DNA of 64,000 nucleotides from Plotosus lineatus (lineage: Eukaryota; Chordata; Actinopteri; Siluriformes; Plotosidae). The stretch spans positions 9,110,282 to 9,174,281 of the forward strand of contig CM045745.1 in NCBI GenBank assembly GCA_024760905.1. The letters run 5' to 3'. The notes beneath the pieces are model-generated. The model was not told the origin of the DNA. It did not search any database and saw only the letters and a program-made list of their open reading frames with translations. Positions 34,266 to 46,733 of this stretch are shown here, one piece after another (position 1 is the first letter of the stretch; each line of letters begins with the position of its first letter). Position numbers and translations under genes: made by a program.

Positions 34266-34665
34266 CTTTCGTCCCTCACACAGGTGGAAGCGCAAGAGGG
34301 AGCTGAGCCGCAAGGCAAAGCTCTCAATTTACCAGTCAATCTACGTTCCAACCCTCAGCTATAGGCACGAGCTTTGGGTAGTGACCGAAAGAACAAGATC
34401 GAGGATATAAGCGGCTGAAATGAGCTTCCTTCGCTGGGTGGTGGGGCTCTCCCTCAGAGATAGAGTAAGAAGAAGAGACCCCGGGGTTGATCTAGAACAC
34501 ACTGGAGGGACTAGGTCTCTTGGTTTGTCTGGGAATGCCTCGGTGTCCCCCCCCTGGAAGAGCTGGACGAAGTGGCTGGGGAGAGAGAGAGAGAGATGTC
34601 TGGACCTCATTGCTTAGGCTGCTGCCCCAGCGACCCGACCCCAGAATAAGCGGAAGAAGATAATG
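34266..34665 (+). mobile_element. LINE B 3' fragment with internal deletion
   Basis: The plus-strand frame begins RKRELSRKAKLSIYQSIYVP and reads TERTRSRI. It skips a segment near 34455 and resumes at the RDPGVDLE region, ending CCCAGAATAAGCGGAAGAAG and an ATGATG tail. Confidence 0.85.
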
Positions 34666-34938
34666 ATGATGAATGCTTAGCATACAATAACTGAATAATT
34701 GCAATGTCTCCATCGGATAAGTTGAATGATTATAGTACAACTGGCGCAAGATAATAATACAACTATATAACTTTGAAAATATTTTGAATAAATGATCAAA
34801 ACAATGATAGAAATCTGCTTTTGGATGATACTGAGGATAATCATACTTTGCCTCATTCAACATTAGGCTTAGTATCTCTGACGTAGTGAGCCAATTAGGT
34901 CACACTATATCCATATAGTATATACTAATTACCGTTCA

Positions 34939-35287
34939 GGAGCAGTGGTGGTCTAGGGCGCTGGATCGCTGATCCAAAGGTTGGGGGTTCGAGTCCCACT
35001 CTCCACAAGGTTGTCACTGCCTGCCGCCCGCCCCCCCCCCCCCTTCCAGTGGAGCTAACTGGGTTATCAAAGGCCGGCCATGTCTCTATGCTGTGAGGCA
35101 TGTAAAAGAACCATTGCTGACTTTCATAAAGAATAGGCTGCAAAGCCGTCAGCGTGTTTCCGCCCTGCGATGGCCTGGCGAGCTGTCCAGGGTGTACTCT
35201 GCCCTCACCCGAAGTTGGCTGGGATGGGCACCAGCCTCCCCGCGACCCAAATTAGGATTAAGCGGGTACAGAAAATGAACTGAACTG
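34939..35287 (+). mobile_element. SINE type 1, full length with target duplication
   Basis: Head CAGTGGTGGTCTAGGGCGCT, B box GGTTCGAGTCC, tail ATTAGGATTAAGCGGGTACA ending GAACTGAACTG. It is flanked by the perfect 12-bp direct repeat AATTACCGTTCA (34927-34938 and 35288-35299). Insertion was in dtx4 intron sequence, antisense to the gene. Confidence 0.93.
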
Positions 35288-35424
35288 AATTACCGTTCAC
35301 GACAACCAGGTTACGCCTTTCAGTACTCATCAGTTTCATTGAATTTCATCAGCATAACCACAGTGTATTTAATATGCTCTGTTGGGTTTCACTGCTTGAA
35401 CAGTGTGGATGTGTGTGTTCTGAC

Positions 35425-35586
35425 CTTTGCGAGCTTGTTTCTTGGTGGTTTTGCGGCAGCAGTGGCCAAGGCCCGGCACAGGCTTAATATCACTTTTGCT
35501 CACAGGTGGAGGGTGAAGCACCAATTTGGGTGGTCGGGTTAAGCAGACAGGAAGTCCTGCAGCACTCATCAGGATACCTGTTATAC
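35425..35586 (-). CDS. dtx4: dtx4 exon 4
   Basis: 162 bp, acceptor TTTGTCAG, donor AAAG|GTCAGA. It encodes (G)ITGILMSAAGLPVCLTRPP, then a proline-rich segment with HPPPVSKSDIKPVPG, and ends in a basic run (CRKTTKKQARK). This is the conserved Deltex linker between the proline-rich region and the RING. It enters and leaves in phase 1, consistent with both neighbours. Confidence 0.95.
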
Positions 35587-35680
35587 CTGACAAACAGAGA
35601 AAATCTTTTTTTTTTAACTCTTTTCCTTCTTGTGTGAAAATCCTGAGAACACTCATTTGCATATTAATTGTTTCACGCAC

Positions 35681-35742
35681 CAGCTAAGGCTGGGTGAACA
35701 GGACTGGACCCATTAAGGTTCTTCACTGGGACTGTTGGGACT
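35681..35742 (-). CDS. dtx4: dtx4 exon 3
   Basis: 62 bp, acceptor TTTTTTAG, donor GCTG|GTGCGT. The first base completes the Gly codon of exon 2 (GG|A). It reads VPTVPVKNLNGSSPVHPALA, a well-known Deltex block. The small size and phase 2 to phase 1 change are matched by exons 2 and 4. It is too short to stand out as an ORF. Confidence 0.93.
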
Positions 35743-35759
35743 CTAAAAAATAGTAAACA

Positions 35760-37385
35760 CAAACAGTTTAGATTCACAAATAGGAATCGTTCAAAAATCA
35801 CAATGGCCAGAAGAGACTGATCAGATAATAAAGCCGTTTTATCTGGAAGACATCTTTACTCATAACCCTCATGTAGTGACCTGATTATGTCTCAAGTTAC
35901 GCTAACAAATCTAAGCCAGGTCATGCTGTCAGATTTGATCCTGCCATCAATTTTAATACTTCAACTTCAGAAAACAGGAATTGATTCAAAAGATCAAATG
36001 GAGATCAGTTTCCTGTTATGTAAAAGAGTTAGCAACTATATGCCATTCAACCAAATGGAATAACTCTTATAGAAAATTGTATTTGGTATAATTAGCACAC
36101 ACGTGCCATGATATAGTAATAGTAGTAATAATAATAATAATAATAAAAGGCACAACTATACAGAACAATGATGACACCAAAGAATGTCAAAATATACTCA
36201 CGAGTTCACCTTGATTACAGTCATATGTACAAAGTAATTAAAAAAATAAAATAAAAATAAAAAGTCCACACGTTTTTGCCCTTTCCTCAGTGCTTTTTAA
36301 ACTTTGGTAAGCACTTTCAACAAGCCTGCTTGTGCAGTCTTTTAAAATCCGACAGTACAACACAAAACCCGGGTCCCTCTCTCAGTGGTCTAATGAGTGT
36401 CTCATCTGTCCGTAGAGCCGTCTCTAATAGAGCTAATCCACCCGTATCCATCTGTTGACAAGCATCTGGGAAAGAGTCACGTCACAGAGCTCGGGATTAC
36501 CTCTCACCGTCACACTAACAGCCTGCCATACATACACTCCGTCAGACACGTACACACACACACACACACAGACAAAATCTGCTGTCCTACAGTAACAGGT
36601 TGAAATTCAATAAAACTTTCTTTATTATTTACTGAAACTGTTGGATTAGCTGGCCTGAAACCTCAAACATTAGAACTGCAAAGACACAATAATAAAGTCA
36701 AGAATTAACTAAAGCAGACGGCAGTAACTGGGAAAAACAAAATCCTGATTCTATAGTTTCCTCCAACCCTCAATAAATAAATAAATAAATAAACCAGTGG
36801 ATTATCTTCATTAAATTACCATTAGGTGCGAATATGTATTACAATTTATTCCTGTCCTGTGCCCAGTTTCCTCCAGTTCCACAGCTACTTTGGCCAGTAT
36901 AAAGTGGTTACTGAAGATGAATTGTGTGGTTGCATGACTGGAGTTTAAAATATGTTCCAGGGATATTACATTCACAATGCAGCGTTAAGTGAATGTAAAA
37001 TTTCTTTAACTTTTATTACATTAGCATTGATGTTATTTGACAGATGTCCTTTTCCAAAGTGACTGACATTGCCAAAGCCAATCAGAAACAGGGTGTTAGG
37101 CTGGGATAGCGTTTGTCTCACTCCGAGCAACTTTCTTTGTTTTCCCAGAGGCGATGCTGTCCTATCTCAGAGACCTTTCAGAGATATTCTACCAATTCTG
37201 AGCTGAATACTTGTTTAAGAATATATGAGACAGAAACATGAAAACAGCAAACTAAAATGAGATAAGACACAGAATCAAATGTCATCATTATCATGCTTTA
37301 AAAAAATGCACTGTAGTTTTGTTTTGTGTTTTTTATTTGGGGGGGGGAAAACTATTTGGGAAAACTCCTTCATGGAGCATGGTTT
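35760..37385. other. dtx4: Intron sequence, nothing recognised but simple repeats
   Basis: (ATA)n near 36120-36145, (CA)n near 36552-36570 and (AATA)n near 36771-36793. No other feature. Confidence 0.5.
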
Positions 37386-37393
37386 ACTTATAC

Positions 37394-37940
37394 AGACGTT
37401 TTTTAAAAAGAAAAACAAAGTCAAATTTTCAGTTTAGACGTACCAATGTAGTACGCTGATATAATGACGTAATGACGCGGCGTCCATTGTTTACAAACGA
37501 CAGACTGAACGTGCCCCTCCTTCTTCCCAGTTCAGTTATATATACAGACGCTCCCCGACTTACATTCATCCGTTTCCCCCCCACCGAAAAAAAGACAAAT
37601 TTTGAATTTAGACGTACCTACGTAGTATGCAGACGTAATGATGCTGCATTCATTGTTTACAAACTACAGACTGAGTATAAATATATAAATATATCTCAGT
37701 TATATAGCGTGTTACCTTTGTGTTAAGACGCTGTCTCTGTGATCTTTGTGTTTACACTGTTTTGCGGACTTTTGTAACCCTAAGCAAATATGGTTGGTCA
37801 GAAGTGTAAGCCTACTAGTATGGGTGCAAGTCTCATACACAGAGATGAATTAACTATCTGCACAGATCGGCACAATGCATACTCTACCATGCATACTCAG
37901 TTAAGCAAAGAGAGCTGTAAAATGAAAACCCGAATCCAAA
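37394..37940 (+). mobile_element. Tigger-like family B, one copy inserted into another
   Basis: A first terminus (CAGACG..) starts at 37394, and its interior runs to TCAGTTATATA at about 37540. A second terminus, TACAGACGCTCCCCGACTTA, starts at 37543 in the TA tract that all copies carry. After it the interior follows to about 37940, with the short frame MVGQKCKPTSMGASLIHRDE at 37790. The right end is lost in an ATT microsatellite. Confidence 0.75.
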
Positions 37941-37946
37941 AATTAC

Positions 37947-37977
<31 letters not shown>

Positions 37978-37998
37978 ATTATTATTATTATATTATTT
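37941..37998. repeat. (ATT)n microsatellite
   Basis: Near-pure ATT run that truncates the family B copy. Confidence 0.93.
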
Positions 37999-38014
37999 GT
38001 TGCTATCCACTGCG

Positions 38015-38345
38015 CTTCGGTCCTCCTAAAAGGCCGTGTAGCCAGCTGGTGTAATCGCCTCGTCGGGTGTACTCTCCTCGAGCCATGTTTCACAGAAACA
38101 CAGCATGGAGCAGTCCTGTACATCCCTCTGCACTGTAATCCGAGCATGAAGCTCGTCCATCTTGTTTCGCAGAGACTGAACATTTTAAAGCAGTATGACC
38201 GGGAGTGATACCCTTTCACTGCTAACCAAGCGCCGGAGTCATCGTTCAGCCCCTGCCTGCCTGCCGTGTCTCTGCCTGGATTTATTGTTATCCGGGGTGC
38301 GGTTAGCTCTGAACTGCGGTAGCATATTAGCTCTGGATAGGAGAT
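38015..38345 (-). mobile_element. LINE 5' fragment (endonuclease start)
   Basis: The minus strand reads SLRNKMDELHARITVQRDVQ and CETWLEESTPDEAITPAGYT, the typical opening of a fish LINE ORF2 endonuclease, after about 140 bp of upstream sequence. No RT part is present. Confidence 0.8.
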
Positions 38346-38524
38346 GAGCGTGCTCAGTTTTTAAGTGTCCAAAGGACTGCGCTCTCATAGCTGTAGTAAG
38401 GTCGCACGGTCATAGACTAGCATAGTGAAAAAAACAAAAACAACATGCAAAACAAATTGAAACAAACAAAGAAATAATTTGAGTCCGAGAACACCGCAAC
38501 GCCACCCTCTAGGGAGCACCATTT

Positions 38525-38961
38525 TGGATCCCTCGCTACTTCGTGCTTCAATTCATGCGGCTTCAGTGTATCGTGGGTTTTTTTTATTAAAAATAAGTAA
38601 ATTAAGGATGCTTTGGGGAAAAGTTAACAAAAATGCTGCAAAAACATGGCAAATTATACAGGAAAAAAAAAACAACAACCTAAACAAACAAAACAAAAAA
38701 CAGAAAACCCCCAAATCCTCCCATCAAAACTAGTTATATTTTTATGAGCTGCGAATCTGCAGGATGCTTATAAAAATAATGCTTAATTTTTATTATAAGC
38801 ATTTATACTAGTAGTGTTGAATATGTATTTATTGATATTATATACATATATACATGTACGTATACATCAGTTGGGGGGGGGGGGGGAATTCCACTTCGTG
38901 GAATTCGGTGGTCACAGAGGGATCTCGGTCCCAATTAACTGCGGAAAGTGAGGGATCCCTG
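38525..38961 (+). mobile_element. Tigger-like family A, uninterrupted copy
   Basis: Left end TGGATCCCTCGCTACTTCGT, right end AAGTGAGGGATCCCTG followed by TA. At 437 bp it shows the size and internal order of an intact non-autonomous member, including CCTCCCATCAAAACTAGTTA and a poly-G tract near 38873. Confidence 0.85.
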
Positions 38962-38964
38962 TAC

Positions 38965-39507
38965 TAAATCAGTTATAAGACTCAAACCTGGGAGATCAAT
39001 GAATTGAATAGTCCCATAGTCCCCTAAAACTAAATCATGAATTATCAAAAAGAGAGTGAACCGATCAGATTGTGCTGTTCCTGTGTAGAATATACTAAAT
39101 ACAGTGAGTTCAGACACAATAATCACCATCCATCAAAATATTCACATTTTGTTTTTTTGAAGCTTCAAATATTCGGTACAGTTGAAGACAAGGCCACATA
39201 TTTGCTCATGATGTCTTAATTTGAAGATTGCAGTCTTCACTCACCATGTAATTTGACCGAGTTTGAACAGTCCTGTACAGAAGACTGGCTAAATCCACAT
39301 GCAGATCTACATGTGTAAAGTGGGTAGGGAAATATGGCACATTTTTTGTTCCTGGTATGAAGTGCTTTTCTTTTAAAAACAATTTTGAACAGTAGGGTGT
39401 GTATGTATACAGTGCCAAACCCAAAGAAAGCCATGAAAAACAGATTGGTGTATGTGAAGCTCTGGGTGTGACTGTATGAGATGTGGTGTTTTCAAATAAA
39501 ATTAAAG

Positions 39508-39565
<58 letters not shown>

Positions 39566-40505
39566 GGGGGGGGACACGGGACGGGACTGTAAAACCGACA
39601 AATTGTAAACCCTCAGTCACGTTTTCTGCTGGCTAATCTCAGCCGTATTAACACAAAACCCATATGGCATGCATGCATAAGCACAAAGTCACCTAGTTAC
39701 ACCTGAGCGCAACACATACAGCACATATTGCTGCTACAAGGCAGAAGAGGAAAAATAAATAAAAACACCAGGTGGAGACAACAGAAGGGACATGAGCATC
39801 AGGGCCTTGCTAAATTGTTGACAATCCCAAATTACACTCAGTTGCTCAAGAGATTCGTGACAACCCATAATCCTGTTTACTTTCTGACGCCTGTTGAAAT
39901 GTCACATAGTGGACAGGTGGACATGCAGAGTGCAAAACAAAATGATTCACTCAAGCACGAGGATTGTGACGATTCTTATAATCACATTCTTTATTAAACT
40001 TTCACAGAAACACGTTGAGATCAAACATGAACTTTTTCCAGGAACAATGTATGACTGACTAGCAGTTTCTTATTCATACTTAATTCTACAGAGGTGAAAA
40101 CTCCCACAATCATGTGACTAAATCTATCAGAACTGTTCACTGACGTACCTGAGGAAGTACTGAATACAGTCATGCCACAATGAGTTGTTCTGATGCAGCC
40201 AACATATTATTCAAGCCATTTCATATATTCTGTCCCTGATCTAATAAGGATTATTTATGCATTATTCTATGTCTAATATTTATCCTTACTTATTTGTAAA
40301 CCATGTCTCATCTCTGAATCAAGACATAATATGCTCAGTACTGACTGTCAAATATATAATACCGTAACAGCTGATATGACTCCTCATATGCTTTAAGACC
40401 AGGTTGCCAAGAACAGTCCAACAGAAACTCAGTCCAACTGTCTGATACAATCTCATCATTTTCAATGCCTAGATCCAGATTTAAGGAGGGGTGGGGGTGA
40501 GCGAG

Positions 40506-40570
<65 letters not shown>

Positions 40571-41150
40571 CAGAGAATTATGCACTAAATCAAATCTCTG
40601 ATAGATTCCAGTAAGGTCTGGCAGGATAAAGCACAGAGAGTCAACCTTGCTATACACATAATAAAATGGCACTGGGTTATAATATGCAAGGTGTGCAGTT
40701 AAAGATTTCCTTTGAAATTCCTGACCGTTATGAAGTCCAACCTGCGAGGGTCAGTAAATGTGAAATGTAGCTTAAGTGCACAGCCATCGATTCTGGAGAA
40801 AGACCGTCATATTACTAGACATATAAATGAGCTACAAACAACTACTATACTATTAAACGCCAGTTATCCTATATTGCTCAACAACACATGAATAGAACTT
40901 ACCTTCCCATCATGCTAAAAATATGGGAAACTATAAATATCTCGGTTAAAGAAAACAGCACTTGCTGAAAGTTCATCTGAATTAAAACAATGTTAAATTC
41001 TGCAAAATCTTTGTTTGCGAGCATCTATTTTTAATGATTTTTATGGGTCACTATTTGAAATCTGAGGTTCAGATTGATGACATCATCAGTACATCACGTT
41101 AACAAGGAGTGTAGTTCTAAAGATATGATGTTTCAGTATTTCAGGTGTTT
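38965..41150. other. dtx4: Intron sequence, simple repeats only
   Basis: (GT)n with a following G run at 39510-39573 and (GA)n(GT)n at 40508-40566. No gene or transposon recognised. Confidence 0.5.
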
Positions 41151-41163
41151 GTGCTTAAATATA

Positions 41164-41509
41164 TATAGGGCAGGGGTGGTCTAGTGGTTAGGGCGCAGGA
41201 TTGCTGATCCTAAGGTTGGGGTTTCAAGTCTCCACAAGGTTGCCACTGTCCCCCAGTGCGGCTAACTGGGTTATCAAAGGCCGGCCATGTCTCTCACTGT
41301 CTATGGTGAGAGGCATGTAAAAAAACCATTGCTGACCTTCGTAAAGAGTAGGCTGCAAAGCCGTCAGTGTGTTTCTGTCCCTCGTTAAAAGGGTTGTGTC
41401 AGTCAGGGCATCCTATGTAAAATCTATACCAAATCAAATGTGCGAATCGGATGATTCGCTGTGGCGACCCATGAGAAAGGGAAAAAGCCGAAAGGATAGA
41501 AGAAGAAGA
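41164..41509 (+). mobile_element. SINE type 2 (RTE tail), full length with target duplication
   Basis: Same tRNA-like head and body as type 1, but after GTGTGTTTCTGTCCC it continues with GGGTTGTGTCAG, CAAATCAAATGTGCGAATC and the LINE A tail ATTCGCTGTGGCGACCC. It is flanked by GTGCTTAAATATA on both sides (41151-41163, 41510-41522). Confidence 0.92.
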
Positions 41510-41519
41510 GTGCTTAAAT

Positions 41520-42288
41520 ATACAGTAAATATTTAGTCAATGCTGAAACGTGGAGCTCTGAAAACATTTGCATATGTAAGGTTACTGAAACATGATAACC
41601 TAATGCAAGAGAATAAGCGGCAAAGTCAACGTATATACACGTTTAACACCTTTGTTTTTCTGCAATTTATTGGGTTGCCTAGGTGGGTACATGAGCACAT
41701 GGCTTCACAATATTTGCATGACTATGAGTACGAGTAGGGAGTGCGAGTGAGCATGAATATTGCGTGCCACTACTAATCCTAGTGGGGGCGTGCACGCGCG
41801 CGCACACAGACACTGTCCAGCTTATGACACATTTGATTCTGACTAACAGGTCGTAAGATGGTTTGAATGTAATTCGGCTCTGTACATGTATTACTAGTAT
41901 GCATACAGTATCTTTCTACAAGATCGTGTCAAAAACCCTGCGATATTCCTGACAAGAAGAAAAGTCCTTAAATGCTTTATAATAATATTTTAATAATGAT
42001 GATATTTTTTCTTGTTGGAATTCTCTCGCTCTGTCATCTTTCCACACACGTGTTTGTATCTACAATTAAGGTACCAGCACCGAAAAAATAAACTAATCAT
42101 AAATGGATGGTTTTAGGTTTTGTTTGGTTAACCATCTCAAATCACCATTTCAAATTTCATGCAATTATCTTGAACGGTTTCCGAGATAGAACCTGTTCCA
42201 TTACCCCCACTTCAGGCCGCTGGCTCGGACATCATTTGGAACACTTTTGGGGAGACTATGAGACAAGAATTATTGATTGATTGATTTT
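41520..42288. other. dtx4: Intron sequence, nothing recognised
   Basis: No repeat family or ORF assigned. Confidence 0.45.
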
Positions 42289-42357
42289 CCTTTTGGCTTT
42301 TTCCCTTTATTCGGGGTCGCCACAGCGAATGATTTGCACATTTGATTTGACATAGAA
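42289..42357 (-). mobile_element. RTE/SINE type 2 tail fragment, antisense
   Basis: CCTTTTGGCTTTTTCCCTTT, GGGTCGCCACAGCGAATGAT and TTGCACATTTGATTTGACAT are the reverse complement of the RTE-type tail. Confidence 0.8.
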
Positions 42358-42359
42358 TT

Positions 42360-43009
42360 ATTACTTTCTACAAAAACTTAATGCCATTTCTCAGTAATTT
42401 CTAAAACCTAGTTTTGCATTATGGAGTTTCAGGCCTCTCACGTAATAGTTTTTGTACTAAAAGCCATTCAAAAATGCACTTTTTTTTCTTCAAATTATTG
42501 TAGCACCAACTTGACAAAGATGGCATTTTTAGACGCCCTATTTTCAAAATTAAACACCAACAAAGCCCAATTATGCCATTTTCCAGAATAATGGGATTAA
42601 ACCACACTAATTTTTTTATGGAGGCCAGTTCTTCTGACTTTTAAAGTTATTGTCCCTCAAAAATGCCTCCAAGTGCAATTCACGCCACGGGGGGAAAAAA
42701 AAAAAAAAAAAAATGACCAAAATGACCAATCTTTGAAAATTCATTCAAATTTAACCAACCAAGTCAATACCTTGATACTTTTGTATCCAAGGGAAATTAC
42801 CTGTTTAATCCATTGGAAGCATCGGTTTTAGGCTATCTACCATTGTTTGGGGTTTAAAGGGGGTCAGACAAGTGAAATTTGAGAAAAATGCCAAAAATCA
42901 TCATATATTGAAAATCTATTGAACCAAATCTATTGACCAACCAAGCAATCAGCATGAAACTTTTGTTTCTAAGGCACAGTATTTATTCATACTTTTTTCA
43001 TAATTTGGC
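42360..43009. other. dtx4: Unassigned AT-rich intron block
   Basis: Contains phrases such as 'ttgaccaaccaagcaatca' and 'gaaaatctattgaacc', repeated in slightly altered form (compare 42727-42775 with 42901-42960). This suggests an old tandem or repeat-derived segment, but I cannot name it. Confidence 0.35.
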
Positions 43010-43129
43010 TGAAGGTGCGACTTATACTCCAGAACGACTTATATGTGAAATTATTACATATAATTATGTTTGTCATAAGACAATTTCACATATTTGTTAT
43101 TTTTACACTACAACCACAAAAGGGCACTC

Positions 43130-43573
43130 TAAGCTTGGGTACCAGTACCTGCTCATCCAGCATAGGCCTCCGTCAGTCCCGAAGGACTATGGCTGCGCTC
43201 TGGCCAGTATCCCGACTGGTGATACTCCCCAGTGCGCAGAGCCTGGGTAGGGAGTAATGAGGGACAGGCTGTTACCCAAGCAGCAAGTCCCCCCCTGTCT
43301 CGGCGCCACCGGAAGGATCCAATGGAAAGGCAAGTGCCGATACGACTGGGTTCCAGTGCCGCTGCAGGAGAGAAACTACGGTCAATTTAGAACGGCCAAT
43401 TAACCTACAGTGCACGTCTTTGGATTGCGGGGGAAACCGGAGCACCCGGAGGAAACCCGCACAAGCACGGGGAGAACATGCAAACTCCACACAGAAACGC
43501 CCAGGCCGGGAATCGAACCCGGGCCTTCTTGCTGTAAGGCAGACGTGCTAACCACTACGCCACCGTGCCGCCT
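43130..43573 (-). mobile_element. SINE type 3, long 3' body, antisense
   Basis: 43383-43573 is the cleanest type 3 head and body: CAATTTAGAACGGCCAATTA, GGAGCACCCGGAGGAAACCC, GGAATCGAACCCGGGCC, GCTAACCACTACGCCACCGT. 43130-43382 appears to be its distinct 3' part (AAGGACTATGGCTGCGCTCT, CGCCACCGGAAGGATCCAAT). Similar short sequences lie on both sides (43048-43125 and 43624-43715), so the SINE may sit within a duplicated older repeat. Confidence 0.75.
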
Positions 43574-44374
43574 AATCCACCACTGAAGAAATGGCCCCAA
43601 GTGTAGTGTTTGCACGTCCAGGTACTGAAATTATTACGTATAATTTTGTTCGCCATAATAATAATAATGAACATAATTTCACATGTTTATTTTTACACTC
43701 ACAACCGCAAGAAGGCAACAAGATTGCAGAAAAGCGAAGATTATCATTACTGCAATGAAGAAAACAACAACAACAAAAAATCTAATTGCGGGCTAGGAGT
43801 TGTGTCTCCACGTCCAGGTAGTTGTTAAGGAGATGAATAGAAATGCCTTTGCGTGAGGACTTTCTTGGTGCTACCGCTTCATGCAATACAACCCCTCTTT
43901 CTATCAGAGCGAGGACCACAACAGTCACAAAAACTGATGCGCAAGCCAATTTTGTGGACAATACCTTGCAACCGGGTTGCAGTGCACTTGAGAACATTAT
44001 CATCATCATCATCATCAAAGGCGCTCTAATCAAAATTGGTGAAAAATCGACACAAACTCTGAAATGTTATTTTTCTCTGAACATGGCTGAATTTGTACCA
44101 CTGGAACAGGAATGAAATGAACTTTTAACACAATTAAATGTATTCATCATTATTTGGTTGTAAGGGCTGCATTTGCAGGTTGAAATTTGACTATTTTCAG
44201 CGGTCAGGCTTAGCTGTGTCACAATCCCTGAATGTATCATGCGCCAGTGCCAGTACCTACGAGTCACTCACTCACACACACGTTTTCTGTTATTCATTTG
44301 TGGGATTTTTTTAAAATCTCCTCTAGTATTTTTCATTAATTCTGTATTAATGTAAATTTGTTTACCCGTTGTAC
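43574..44374. other. dtx4: Intron sequence with (CAT)n and an older repeat
   Basis: 43624-43715 resembles 43048-43125 (AAATTATTAC.TATAATT, TTTTTACACT.ACAACC). A short (ATC)n lies at 43998-44019. The open frame at 43843-44115 has no recognisable domain. Confidence 0.45.
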
Positions 44375-44380
44375 TGTATA

Positions 44381-45376
44381 CAGGCATGGGCAAGTTTCAA
44401 AATTTTAATGTAGGCTAGTAAACTTTCATAGTTAACTAGCCCACAAAATTTTTTACTCCCCCACAAAATTTAACGGTGCAATGATATAAGTCTGATTCAT
44501 AAGCATTATTTATACAGTACATATTAAATAACACATCAATAAATAAAGTGAAAAATTTAGGTTAGTGGCATTTTTATTTTGGTAGAAAATATGTGTACAA
44601 CTTCAATACAGTTATAGCAGGGAACTTTTAAGTATACTATACTTAAAAGTCTAAAGTAAAGACTATACTAAAGACTTATAATATTTTTAAAAACTAAACT
44701 CAGCAGACTTATCATGCCTACAGTACTATGACCAGGTAGAATACTTACTTGCAAATCCAGTCAATGTGGTGAATGGAGAGTTTTGGCCACTGCATCTGCA
44801 GACCTCATCAGTTTACCAACGCGAAGATGTTGATCTTGTGTCAGTTGAAATAGTGCCTTCCCTGCCTGCGTATCTTTAGTAGCTTTATTTGTTGTTGTAT
44901 TCGAGCGATATTCAAGTAATTTTAGGAACGTAACGAATACTAACGATTCAAGTACGCTCAGAAACATAACCATTCTACTGAAAACTGAAACCCTCCGACG
45001 CGACTGTTAACAACATGAAACATCGGCAAAAACATGAGTTTCAAAAACATAAGTTTCAGCCGAACAACTTCTGTGAGCACGAGTAAATAGCGATCTTACG
45101 GCAATCGTACACACTTGACTGTGTCCGTACTGAACATTCTGGCGACCATCGGTAGTTTCCGTATGCTGGACAAAAACAGAGTGCATACTGACCACGATAC
45201 CGCTGTGCATTATAACTGCCCAAGCAGAAATTCAGGAAATCGTCTCAGTAAAAATACAAATACACAGGCTTAAAACTTTTACTCACCTCATGGGCGATCA
45301 ATTTATTAATTTCTACTTGCCCACATTTATATTTGGTCGCCTGGGGCGAGTGGGCAAGTGATCTTCCCCATGCCTG
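44381..45376. mobile_element. hAT-like element with CAGGCATGGG ends
   Basis: Left end CAGGCATGGGCAAG and right end, reverse-complemented, CAGGCATGGGGAAG. TGTATA directly repeats at both flanks (44375-44380, 45377-45382). The ends also share CTTGCCCA-type words internally. It is 996 bp. The small frames inside are not recognisable as transposase. Confidence 0.65.
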
Positions 45377-45625
45377 TGTATATATTGTGAATATTTGAGC
45401 ACAAACTGCTAATGTTACTGTTTTTTCTTGTTATAAATGTTTGGACCAGTCTCATCTTTTTCTTATTAAATACATGTACATGGCTTCACCAATTTGTTCC
45501 TCACAAATAGGCTCGAGTCAGCTCGGCTTGGCTGACGATATTCACATATATGATACCCAAGTATATAAGCAATTTATTTCTTTATTTATTTTCATAAAGT
45601 CGAACAGCTCGTAAGTCGGCAACTT

Positions 45626-45627
<2 letters not shown>

Positions 45628-45669
<42 letters not shown>

Positions 45670-45690
45670 TGTGTGTGTGTGTGTGTATAC
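45628..45690. repeat. (TG)n(GA)n(TG)n compound microsatellite
   Basis: Two GT runs separated by a short GA run. Confidence 0.93.
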
Positions 45691-46466
45691 ACAAAAAGTT
45701 CCCCACTGCATAGGCAATGAAGTATGACAAATAGTGGTTTTGGAGATCCCTAATGGGCAATCTAGATAGTAAAAAAAGTGCAAAGCAAATTTAGATGATA
45801 GTAATAATTATGACCTTGTATTATTACGATATATCCAATTTAAAATTGTTAAAGACTGAAATCTCAGAGAGTAACAGGACCTCTACATGGCATATAAACA
45901 GTGGGTGTTTGAGTTCTTAGTGCAGGAAAGTGGAGGAAACTTTTTGCCTTGAAATAAACATTCACAAGCTCACTGCTCTTCTTTAAATGCAAACAAATGT
46001 GTGAACCAGTGTCCATGTTGTCTGTCATATCCATCTCCATCTTGTGCTTAGAAAGCAAGAAGGAGAAGCCAGAACAGTAGAACACCACCATAGAAATGCC
46101 CACTGGCTTTTCAGGAAGAATATATTGCACAAACAATGTTTTAAAATTCAACTCTTCATCCCTCTAATATCTTTAAACAAATTACACTGATATCCAGTAA
46201 GTTAAAAAACTAATACACCACACAAAAACCACAGCATCAGCACAACATGCAGCTTCACACTGAGCTGGAAAATGAGTGAAAACTCTGAGCAATGTAATCC
46301 AGCCAACTGGAGTTCTGGCTCTCACCTGCCATACAATACAGGCAGTTTTGGACTGGAAAAACATTTTACAGTTCTAAGAACTATTGCTTTTTGCATGTCA
46401 GCACTTCATCAACTAAAGATGAAGATGTTACATGGAACCTTCCTTTTTTTAGCGCCTACTTCAGAG
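45691..46466. other. dtx4: Intron sequence, nothing recognised
   Basis: No ORF with family features, no repeat assigned. Confidence 0.5.
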
Positions 46467-46468
46467 TA

Positions 46469-46701
46469 CAGTGGTACCTTGACTTACAAGTGTCTTTTAT
46501 AACGCATTTTCCATGATACAAGCTTCGATCCCACCAAAAATCTGCCCTATCCAACGAGCAAAAGTTTGATTTACGAGCTCTGCTGGGGAAATGACTTTTC
46601 CAGGCTGATTAGCCTTGTGTTCTGCATGTATTCCTCCACCTCCAAGAACGCCATGTGCAGTGTTTCTCAATTATTTTCTGTGATGTCCCCTATAGGAAGG
46701 G

Positions 46702-46733
<32 letters not shown>

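Larger units (their letters stand above)
34001..35424 (-). other. dtx4: dtx4 intron between exons 4 and 5
   Basis: 1.4 kb containing a LINE B 3' fragment (34266-34665) and a SINE with a clean 12-bp target duplication (34939-35287). Confidence 0.85.

Noticed and set aside
34939..35010. Possible tRNA gene (A and B box-like motifs)
   Set aside because: The head is followed by a conserved SINE body, has target duplications and recurs many times. The acceptor stem does not close. It is a SINE head, not a functional tRNA.
39206..39601. 131-aa minus-strand frame with PPPP and HTHT runs
   Set aside because: Its length comes from the (GT)n and G-run microsatellite. No conserved domain.
45007..45210. 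Transposase frame inside the 44381-45376 element
   Set aside because: Too short and with no hAT signature residues visible; left as non-coding.
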